Shown one piece after another: positions 1 through 5,259 of a DNA stretch of 7,596 nucleotides. The stretch is from Anaerolineaceae bacterium (GTDB lineage Bacteria > Chloroflexota > Anaerolineae > JAAYZQ01), in contig JAAYZQ010000278.1 of assembly GCA_012514775.1 (NCBI GenBank), positions 1 to 7,596 on the forward strand, in the 5' to 3' direction. The notes beneath the pieces are model-generated. The model was given only the letters and a program-made list of their open reading frames with translations, made no database searches and was not told the DNA's origin. The translations under genes and the position numbers were made by a program. How positions within the stretch are numbered: position 1 is the first letter of the stretch; every line of letters starts with the position of its first letter.

Positions 1-1375
1 CCTGCTCGTAGGCGTAGGCAGCGCGCAGCACCCGGACCTCGTCCAGGGGGGCGCCGACCAATTGCAGCCCCAGGGGCAGGCCCTCGGCCGTGAATCCGCA
101 CGGCACCGAGATGGCCGGCAATCCCAGCAGGTTAAAGACGCGGCTAAAGCGCGTCAGGGCCGGCAGCACCTCCACTTCGGCGCCGTCGACGACGACGCTG
201 GCAGCGCCCCGGGGCGGCGCGCCCAGGGCGCACGTGGGCGTGGCCAGCAGGTCGATCTCGTCAAAGAGCAGATCCATGTCGCGCTGCAACCGGCGTCGCG
301 CCCGCTGCGCCCGGGCCACCTCGATGCCCGGCAGCGCCAGGCCCCATTCCAGGCGGGGCCGCACCAGCGGGTCATAGTCTTCGGGGCGCGTGCGCAGCCA
401 CTCGGCGTGCACGGCCGCCGCCTCCGCACCCCAGATGACCAGCGCCGGCGCCATGCCCTCCTCCAGGCCCGGGGCGCGCACGTCCACGACGCGGGCGCCC
501 AGCCCGGCCAGCACGTCCAGCGCCGCCTCGAAGGCGGCCCGCACCTCGGCGCCGATGCCCCCCAGGGCCAGGTCGCGGTCCACCCCGATGCGCGTGCCGT
601 CCAGCCCGCCGTTTAGCCCGGCCACGTAATCGGGGACCGGCGCGCGGCGCGTCGCCGGGTCGCCCGGGTCCCAGCCGGCCATCACGTTCAGCATGGCCGC
701 CGCGTCCCACACGCAGCGGGTCATGGGCCCCGCGTGGTCCTGCTCCCACGACAGGGGCATGATCCCCCGGCAGCTCACCCGGCCGTAGGTCGGCTTCAGG
801 CCGACGACTCCGCACAGCGCCGCCGGGATGCGGATCGAGCCCCCCGTGTCGGTGCCCACCGCCAGGATGCACATGCCGGCGGCCAGCGCCGCCGCCGAGC
901 CGCCGCTTGACCCCCCTGCCGTGCGCGTCAGGTCCCAGGGGTTCGCCGTGTCGCCATAGTGAGCGTTGGTCGTCGTCACGCCGCAGGCAAACTCGTTGAG
1001 GTTGGTCTTGCCCACGACGACGACGCCCGCCGCCCGCAGCCGTGCGACGCTCTCCGCGTCCTCCGCCGGCACCCGGCCGGCAAGGATTCGAGACCCCGCG
1101 GTGGTGTGCAGCCCGGCCGTATCGAACAGGTCCTTGACCGCCAGGGGGATGCCATGGAGGGGGCCGCGGTCCCGCCCGGCAGCCAGCTCGGCGTCGCAGC
1201 GGCGGGCATCGGCCAGGGCCTGGTCGGCAGCCACGGTGATGTAGGCATTGATCCTGGGCTCGAGCGCCTCGATGCGCGCCAGCACCGCCTCCACCACCTC
1301 CACGGCGGAGGTCTGGCCGCCGCGCAGCAGCGCCCCCAGTTCTCGGGCCGGCAGGGCCCACAGCTCGTCTGGCAT
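1..1375 (-). CDS. Amidase signature family hydrolase (partial, C-terminus off the left edge)
   Basis: This gene encodes a cytoplasmic amidase of the amidase-signature (AS) family, which hydrolyses a C-N amide bond with a Ser-cisSer-Lys triad. 458 residues are visible, starting MPDELWALPA, with the frame open throughout. Full-length relatives are about 460-490 residues, so only a short C-terminal tail should be missing. The catalytic Lys is K81 (PLAVKDLF), the cis-Ser is S156 in the Gly/Ser-rich loop GGSSGGSAAA (154-163), and the nucleophile is S180 in GTDTGGSIRIPA (174-185). The 75- and 24-residue spacings match those of fatty acid amide hydrolase. The core GVVGLKPTYGRVS then follows. The sequence resembles GatA in the core. 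The text after the core (MPLSWEQDHAGPM) differs from GatA, and no gatB or gatC lies alongside, so I call a stand-alone amidase of unknown substrate. The ATG at 1375-1373 is supported by a GAGGAG Shine-Dalgarno 6 nt upstream and a promoter behind it. Confidence 0.93.
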   Translation of the reverse strand, partial: MPDELWALPARELGALLRGGQTSAVEVVEAVLARIEALEPRINAYITVAADQALADARRCDAELAAGRDRGPLHGIPLAVKDLFDTAGLHTTAGSRILAGRVPAEDAESVARLRAAGVVVVGKTNLNEFACGVTTTNAHYGDTANPWDLTRTAGGSSGGSAAALAAGMCILAVGTDTGGSIRIPAALCGVVGLKPTYGRVSCRGIMPLSWEQDHAGPMTRCVWDAAAMLNVMAGWDPGDPATRRAPVPDYVAGLNGGLDGTRIGVDRDLALGGIGAEVRAAFEAALDVLAGLGARVVDVRAPGLEEGMAPALVIWGAEAAAVHAEWLRTRPEDYDPLVRPRLEWGLALPGIEVARAQRARRRLQRDMDLLFDEIDLLATPTCALGAPPRGAASVVVDGAEVEVLPALTRFSRVFNLLGLPAISVPCGFTAEGLPLGLQLVGAPLDEVRVLRAAYAYEQ

Positions 1376-1381
1376 CGTTAA

Positions 1382-1387
1382 CTCCTC
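1382..1387 (-). promoter_or_regulatory. Ribosome binding site of the amidase gene
   Basis: On the minus strand the sequence reads GAGGAG, then TTAACG, then ATG. This strong Shine-Dalgarno at a 6-nt spacing fixes the amidase start at 1375. Confidence 0.8.
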
Positions 1388-1412
1388 GAGTGCCGCTGTA
1401 GCACGTGCCAGC

Positions 1413-1441
1413 AGTCTAGCACACGCCGCGGGGCATGTCAA
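1413..1441 (-). promoter_or_regulatory. Sigma-70-type promoter for the amidase gene
   Basis: Read on the minus strand, TTGACA (1441-1436) is followed after exactly 17 nt by TAGACT (1418-1413). The -10 is preceded by TGC, which gives an extended -10. The -35 is a perfect consensus match and the -10 matches at 4 of 6 positions. A start of transcription near 1406 would leave a leader of about 30 nt carrying the GAGGAG ribosome binding site. This is a pattern match only. Confidence 0.65.
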
Positions 1442-1480
1442 ACGGTTGCTCGCGCCCTGGCACCTTGCTCGCGAAAAGAG

Positions 1481-1556
1481 TTGTCAACGAATGGGAAACG
1501 AATAAACGAATTCTAGCGTTCCCTCATTCGTTTATTCGTGTCTTGATTCGTTGTCA
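1481..1556. repeat. Nested inverted repeat built from ACGAAT / ATTCGT words
   Basis: A perfect inverted repeat has 14-bp arms at 1498-1511 (ACGAATAAACGAAT) and 1526-1539 (ATTCGTTTATTCGT), separated by 14 nt. An outer, nearly symmetric pair extends it: TGTCAACGAAT at 1482-1492 and ATTCGTTGTCA at 1546-1556, which match as inverted repeats at 10 of 11 positions. In total, three ACGAAT words (1487, 1498, 1506) face three ATTCGT words (1526, 1534, 1546). The AT-rich arms are unlike the surrounding DNA. It could be a multi-site operator, a hairpin acting on either transcript, or one copy of a dispersed extragenic palindrome. It has no terminator-like T run, and it lies upstream of both flanking genes, so it is unlikely to end either one. 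Confidence 0.75.
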
Positions 1557-1572
1557 GCATCCTGCCCAATCT

Positions 1573-1589
1573 TTGACCTCTCATTGACC
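1573..1589. promoter_or_regulatory. TTGACC direct repeats, possible activator site
   Basis: TTGACC occurs at 1573-1578 and again at 1584-1589, an 11-bp period or about one helical turn. A related TGACC lies at 1615-1619, just before the -35 of the rightward promoter. The pair would sit at about -65 to -82 relative to the predicted transcription start, a usual place for an activator. It may also be chance. Confidence 0.3.
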
Positions 1590-1619
1590 CTTTGGCCCAC
1601 CCGCGACGCGGTTGTGACC

Positions 1620-1648
1620 TTGACACCGGGCACGCCTTGTGGTACCAT
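1620..1648 (+). promoter_or_regulatory. Sigma-70-type promoter for the rightward gene cluster
   Basis: TTGACA (1620-1625) is followed after 17 nt by TACCAT (1643-1648), which is preceded by TGG, an extended -10. The -35 is perfect and the -10 matches at 4 of 6. Transcription would start near 1655, giving an AT-rich leader of about 50 nt before the ATG at 1705. It may drive all four plus-strand genes, since no other promoter is evident in the short gaps. Confidence 0.6.
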
Positions 1649-1692
1649 AATTTTACATCATATCTATCACTGATATCTACAACTACTGTTTC

Positions 1693-1698
1693 AGGAGG
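1693..1698 (+). promoter_or_regulatory. Ribosome binding site of the MBL/rhodanese gene
   Basis: AGGAGG followed by a 6-nt spacer and ATG at 1705. It is a full consensus Shine-Dalgarno and sets the start codon without ambiguity. Confidence 0.85.
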
Positions 1699-1704
1699 CC
1701 GCCC

Positions 1705-3108
1705 ATGCTCGTCAAGCCCTTTGTGGATGAACACCTGGGGAACTCGTCCTACCTGGTGGCGTCGGAGGTGACGGGCCGGGCAGCCGTCATCGATCCCCAG
1801 CGCGACGTGGACCGCTACCTGCAGGCCGCCGAAGGGCTCGGTCTGCGCCTGGTCTATGCCCTCGACACCCACCTCCACGCCGACTTTGTCTCGGGAGGCC
1901 GGGAGCTGGCCGCCCGCCCGGGACTGTCCTTCGGCGCCAGCGCCGAGGCCGGCCTGGGCTTTGTCCACCTGCCCCTGGCCGAGGGCAACACGATCCAGTT
2001 GGACGACCTTGCCATCGGCGTGTTGGCCACGCCGGGCCACAGCCCGGAGCACATCACCTTCACCCTGACGCCCGAGGGTGCGTCCGCCCCGGCAGCCGTC
2101 TTTAGCGGCGGCGCCCTCATCGTCGGCGGGGCCGCCCGCACCGACCTCCTGGGCCACGAGCGGACCAGGCCGCTGGCGCGCCAGTTGTACCACACCTTCC
2201 GCGAAAAGTTCCTGCCCCTGCCCGACCAGACGGTGGTCTATCCCACCCACGGCGCCGGCTCCTACTGCACGGTGGCCCAGGACGCCGAGCGCACGACGAC
2301 CATCGGCCGCGAGCGAGAGCAGAACCCCCTGGTCCGGGCGCGCAGCGAAGACGAGTTCGTCCGCCTGGCCTTGAGCGACCTGGGCACCTATCCCACCTAC
2401 TATCATTACATGCGGGGCGTCAACCAGCGAGGGCCTCGGCTCCTGGGCGGGCTCCCGGTGCTGGCGCCCCTCTCTGATGAGGAGGTGGGGCAGGCCCTGG
2501 ACGCGGGCGTGTGGGTCGTGGACACGCGCACCCCGGAAGCGTTTGCCGCCGGGCACATCCCAGGCAGCACCGGCATTCCCCTCGACGCGCCCCTCGTGGT
2601 ATGGGCCGGCTGGGTCATCCCCTTTGGCTCGCCCATCGTCCTCGTGGCCCAAGGCCGCGCCGAGCGCGAAGCGGCGGTGCGCCAGCTCGTTCGGATCGGC
2701 TACGACAACGTCCAGGGCTACCTGGAGGGCGGGCTCGCCGCCTGGGAGAGGGCCGGCCTGCCCCTGGCCGGCGTGCAGGTGCTGTCGGCCCGGGAGCTGC
2801 ACCGGCGGCTGGCCGACGGCGATGATCTGGCCGTCCTCGACGTACGCCAGGAGAGCGAGTGGCTGGAAGGGCACATCCCCGGGGCCACCCACGTCGAGGC
2901 CGGCAGCCTGCCGCACACGGCGCTGCCCTTTGGCGCCGGCCATCCCATCGTCGTGCAGTGCGCCGCCGGAGATCGCAGCACCGTGGCCATCTCGCTCCTG
3001 GAACAGCGCGGCTATCGAAACCTGTTCCTCCTGGAGGGCGGGCTGAACCGCTGGGAGGCACAGGACTTGCCCCTGGAGCCCGGCCCCGGGAGCCAGGAGC
3101 AGGACTGA
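1705..3108 (+). CDS. Metallo-beta-lactamase fold / double rhodanese sulfurtransferase
   Basis: A 467-residue cytoplasmic protein of the persulfide dioxygenase/CstB-like group, which handles protein- or glutathione-bound sulfane sulfur. Residues 1 to about 245 form the metallo-beta-lactamase (MBL) domain, with the metal motif THLHADF (H56, H58, D60), H112 in TPGHSPEH and H182 in YPTHGAGSYC. Two rhodanese domains follow. The first (about 255-352) has AGHIPGS and EGGLAAW but no Cys in its active loop (VLVAQGR, Ala at 315). The second (about 360-456) has VLDVR, GHIPGA and a normal loop CAAGDRS with C419. The Asp that usually bridges or binds metal (FSGD in relatives such as ETHE1) is Gly here (FSGG, G136), and the His usual after the HxHxD motif is Phe61. 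As I recall, both changes occur in a known MBL-rhodanese subfamily, so the dioxygenase reaction is uncertain while sulfur transfer by C419 is likely. First gene of a four-gene rightward run. Confidence 0.92.
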   Translation: MLVKPFVDEHLGNSSYLVASEVTGRAAVIDPQRDVDRYLQAAEGLGLRLVYALDTHLHADFVSGGRELAARPGLSFGASAEAGLGFVHLPLAEGNTIQLDDLAIGVLATPGHSPEHITFTLTPEGASAPAAVFSGGALIVGGAARTDLLGHERTRPLARQLYHTFREKFLPLPDQTVVYPTHGAGSYCTVAQDAERTTTIGREREQNPLVRARSEDEFVRLALSDLGTYPTYYHYMRGVNQRGPRLLGGLPVLAPLSDEEVGQALDAGVWVVDTRTPEAFAAGHIPGSTGIPLDAPLVVWAGWVIPFGSPIVLVAQGRAEREAAVRQLVRIGYDNVQGYLEGGLAAWERAGLPLAGVQVLSARELHRRLADGDDLAVLDVRQESEWLEGHIPGATHVEAGSLPHTALPFGAGHPIVVQCAAGDRSTVAISLLEQRGYRNLFLLEGGLNRWEAQDLPLEPGPGSQEQD

Positions 3109-3156
3109 ATCGCGCCCCGGTCGCGGCGGCCCGCCGCGGCCCGGAATTGGAGGCCC

Positions 3157-3735
3157 ATGAAACAGACCCCGGAACTGCCAACCATCCAATTCGAATCGGC
3201 GCAGGCCTGGGAGGCGTGGCTCGCCGAGAACCACGACGCGGCTCCCGGCCTGTGGCTCAAGCTGGCCAAGAAGAACTCGGGCATCGACTCGGTATCCTAC
3301 CGGGAGGCCGTGGACGTCGCCCTATGTTACGGCTGGATCGATAGCCAGGCACGCAGCTTTGACGAGGACTTTTACCTCCAGCGCTTTACCCCCCGCAAGG
3401 CACGGAGCCCGTGGTCCCGCATCAATCGCGAGCGGGCCACGGCCCTCGTGGAGCAGGGCCGGATAAAGCCCGCCGGGCTGCGCGAGATAGAGCGGGCGCG
3501 GGAGGACGGCCGCTGGGATCGGGCCTACGAGCCGCAGAGTGCGGCCGGCGTGCCCGAGGACCTGCAGCAGGCCCTGGACCGGAACCCGCGGGCGAAAGAG
3601 TTCTTCGAGGGGCTCACCGCCTCGCAGCGGTACTCTTTCCTGTACCGCATCCAGGACGCCAAGCGCCCCGAGACGCGCGCCCGGCGCATCGCGCAGTACG
3701 TCGCCATGCTCGACGAGGGCAAGACCCTGCGCTAG
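3157..3735 (+). CDS. YdeI/OmpD-associated (OmdA) family protein
   Basis: A 192-residue soluble protein of the YdeI/OmdA family, linked in enterobacteria to bacteriocin and peptide resistance. The biochemical role is not established. Family marks visible are an N-terminal segment with WEAWLAENH (18-26), the block DVALCYGWIDSQ (53-64), the basic block RFTPRKARSPWSRIN (76-90), and the C-terminal helical OmdA region FFEGLTASQRYSFLYRI through ARRIAQYVAML (149-185). The length is typical for the family. No signal peptide or membrane segment is seen. The start is the ATG at 3157, with GGAGG at 3149-3153 only 3 nt upstream, a tight but usable spacing; the N-terminal sequence also fits the family. It begins 48 bp after the MBL/rhodanese gene and ends 52 bp before the lipoprotein gene. 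Family assignment is firm; function is not. Confidence 0.9.
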   Translation: MKQTPELPTIQFESAQAWEAWLAENHDAAPGLWLKLAKKNSGIDSVSYREAVDVALCYGWIDSQARSFDEDFYLQRFTPRKARSPWSRINRERATALVEQGRIKPAGLREIERAREDGRWDRAYEPQSAAGVPEDLQQALDRNPRAKEFFEGLTASQRYSFLYRIQDAKRPETRARRIAQYVAMLDEGKTLR

Positions 3736-3775
3736 GGCCGGGGAACCTGATGGCCTGCACGGTCGTCTAAAGCCC

Positions 3776-3780
3776 GGAGG
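3776..3780 (+). promoter_or_regulatory. Ribosome binding site deciding the lipoprotein start
   Basis: GGAGG, a 7-nt spacer, then ATG at 3788. The frame is open much further upstream, into the YdeI-family gene, but only this ATG combines a ribosome binding site with a lipoprotein signal peptide directly after it. Confidence 0.8.
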
Positions 3781-3787
3781 TGCAACC

Positions 3788-5215
3788 ATGACACGAACGC
3801 TAACCCTACTCCTTGTCCTTGTGCTGCTGGCCGGCTGCGCCGGAATCGGAAGCGCGCCGACCGCCACAGCCGACCCTACGCCGCCGCCCGAGGCCACGGA
3901 CCCGCCCGAGCCGACGGCAACGCTCACCGCGCCGCCCACGGCGACGACCGAGCCGCTGCCAAGCGCCACTCCCGAGGCCACGGAGCCGCCCGCCGCCACG
4001 GCTACACCGGACGGCGCGGAAGGACCCGGCGACGGGGCGGGTGCCGTCGTCGCCGCCTGGGTGCGCGACGGCGACCTGATCGTCAAGCGGCTGCCCGACG
4101 GCGAGGAGGTAGCCCTCACCGACCTGGGAGACGTGGTCGAGTTCCCGGAGTTCTCGCCCGACGGGCAGCTCATCCTATTCCACCGCCAGGGGCCGGTGGC
4201 CACCGTGTCGCCCGACCCCGGGGCCGAGGTGCCCACCACCACGCTGTGGGCCGTGCCCGTCGATGGCGGAACGCCCCGCATGGTCCTCGACCCCCTGGCC
4301 GCGCTGCCCGCCGTGCCGGGCTCGGGGGCCCTGGCCGACGACCTGTATCCCTCCGACGCCGGCCGCCTGGCCTGGCTGCCCGGCGGCTTTCAGGTGCTGT
4401 TCAGCAGCCGCTTTTTGACGGTCAACAGCGCCCTGGGCAACCACGACCTGTGGCGCCTGGACCTGGAGACCGGGCAGCTCGACGAGCTGCTGCCCGCGGG
4501 TGAGGGCGGCCGTCCTACCCTGTCGCCCGATGGCGAGCAGGTCCTGCTCAGCGCGCCGGAAGAGCTGGCCGTGGCCCGCGCCGACGGCACGGAGCGCCGC
4601 ACGCTCCTCACCTTCGAGCGGGTGCCCACCTACAGCGAGTGGGAATGGGTGCCCGAGCCGGCCTGGAACGACGATGGCAGCCTGCACGTTGCCCTGGCGC
4701 AGCCCTGGCAGGCCGGCCGGCCGGTGACCTACACGCTCCTTCGCCTGGACCCGGCGTCGGGCGAGAGCCAGGAGTTGGGCGAGGTGGAGGTGCCCTGGCT
4801 GCACACGCCCCTCTGGTCGCCCGATGGCTCGCGCCTGGCCTACATCGCGGCCGGCAGCGGCCTGGTGATGGCCGGCGCCGGGGGCGAGGACCCGCGCCTC
4901 GTCGCCGCCGGCGAAACGTCGATTCCCCTGGCCTGGTCTCCCGCCGGCACGCGCCTGGCCTTTGTCCGGGAGGGCCAGTACTGCGTGGCCGAGGCCGCCG
5001 GGGAGGACGCCGAGCCCCTGTGCGTCGCGCCCACCTGGGACGCCGCCGTGTACTGGCTGGACGAGGAAACGCTGGTCGTCATGGCCGACGCCGGCGAGGA
5101 CCAGCCCCAGCTCCAGGCCATCGAGCTGCCCGCCGGCACGGCCACGGAGCTCTGGACGGCGCCGGGCGCGCCCCTGTACTACGATCTCTACGTGGGGCCC
5201 CAGGTGGGGCAGTAG
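3788..5215 (+). CDS. Lipoprotein with Pro/Thr-rich linker and WD40-like (PD40/TolB-type) beta-propeller
   Basis: A 475-residue predicted secreted lipoprotein. Residues 1-17 (MTRTLTLLLVLVLLAGC) form a lipoprotein signal: a short basic start, a hydrophobic run, and the lipobox LAGC with the lipidated Cys at 17. Residues 22 to about 85 are a low-complexity linker of Pro, Thr, Ala and Glu that probably spaces the domain away from the membrane. From about 87 to the end is a beta-propeller with repeated PD40-type motifs: FSPDGQLILF (122-131), a weak WLPGGFQVLF (196-205), LSPDGEQVLL (245-254), WNDDGSLHVA (293-302), WSPDGSRLAY (343-352) and WSPAGTRLAF (383-392). Such propellers usually bind proteins or ligands; no enzymatic residues are evident, and the partner is unknown. 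Its neighbours do not point to a function. Pro/Thr-linked propeller lipoproteins are frequent in Chloroflexota, which supports the proposed origin. Confidence 0.88.
   Translation: MTRTLTLLLVLVLLAGCAGIGSAPTATADPTPPPEATDPPEPTATLTAPPTATTEPLPSATPEATEPPAATATPDGAEGPGDGAGAVVAAWVRDGDLIVKRLPDGEEVALTDLGDVVEFPEFSPDGQLILFHRQGPVATVSPDPGAEVPTTTLWAVPVDGGTPRMVLDPLAALPAVPGSGALADDLYPSDAGRLAWLPGGFQVLFSSRFLTVNSALGNHDLWRLDLETGQLDELLPAGEGGRPTLSPDGEQVLLSAPEELAVARADGTERRTLLTFERVPTYSEWEWVPEPAWNDDGSLHVALAQPWQAGRPVTYTLLRLDPASGESQELGEVEVPWLHTPLWSPDGSRLAYIAAGSGLVMAGAGGEDPRLVAAGETSIPLAWSPAGTRLAFVREGQYCVAEAAGEDAEPLCVAPTWDAAVYWLDEETLVVMADAGEDQPQLQAIELPAGTATELWTAPGAPLYYDLYVGPQVGQ
3887..3992 (+). repeat. Internal direct repeat in the lipoprotein linker
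   Basis: A 22-nt unit beginning CCCGAGGCCACGGA occurs at 3887-3908 and 3971-3992 with one mismatch, exactly 84 bp (28 codons) apart. It encodes PEATDPPE and PEATEPPA. This points to duplication within the linker or to convergent low-complexity coding. Confidence 0.6.
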
Positions 5216-5259
5216 CCGCCGCCAGGCTCGCCGCGCGGGATGGGAAAGAATTGGAACGG

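Larger units (their letters stand above)
1376..1704. other. Divergent intergenic region between the amidase and the sulfur enzyme
   Basis: About 330 bp without a credible gene. It contains, from left to right, the amidase ribosome binding site and promoter, a palindromic cluster of ACGAAT/ATTCGT words (1481-1556), two TTGACC direct repeats (1573-1589), a promoter for the rightward gene (1620-1648), an AT-rich leader and a strong ribosome binding site. It is visibly richer in A and T than the flanking genes. The part between about 1442 and 1480 holds nothing I can name. Confidence 0.8.

Noticed and set aside
372..1361. 329-codon minus-strand frame inside the amidase gene
   Set aside because: It is a shifted frame of the amidase with Gly/Arg/Ala-rich translation. 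The amidase frame itself is open from 1375 to the left edge with all catalytic motifs.
1..1375. Annotation of the amidase as GatA, subunit A of the tRNA amidotransferase
   Set aside because: The core is similar because all amidase-signature enzymes share it. The region after the nucleophile does not look like GatA, and gatB and gatC are absent from the visible neighbourhood.
3122..3138. GC-only palindrome in the gap between the MBL/rhodanese and YdeI-family genes
   Set aside because: It is symmetric around a single base, so it leaves little room for a loop, and no T run follows. In DNA of this composition such GC palindromes arise easily, so I do not call a terminator.
1513..3234. Very long open frame (573 codons) on the minus strand opposite the MBL/rhodanese gene
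   Set aside because: It lies antisense to a well-supported gene and covers all of it. Its translation is low-complexity in Gly, Arg, Ala and Gln with no recognisable domain, as expected from the third-position GC of the opposite strand.
3539..3787. Upstream extension of the lipoprotein frame into the YdeI-family gene
   Set aside because: The ATG at 3788 has a ribosome binding site and is followed at once by a lipoprotein signal peptide, which must be N-terminal.
4639..5259. Upstream extension of the winged-helix gene
   Set aside because: The frame is open but overlaps the 3' half of the lipoprotein gene. The translation is low-complexity, and homology to the family starts only after the ATG at 5260.
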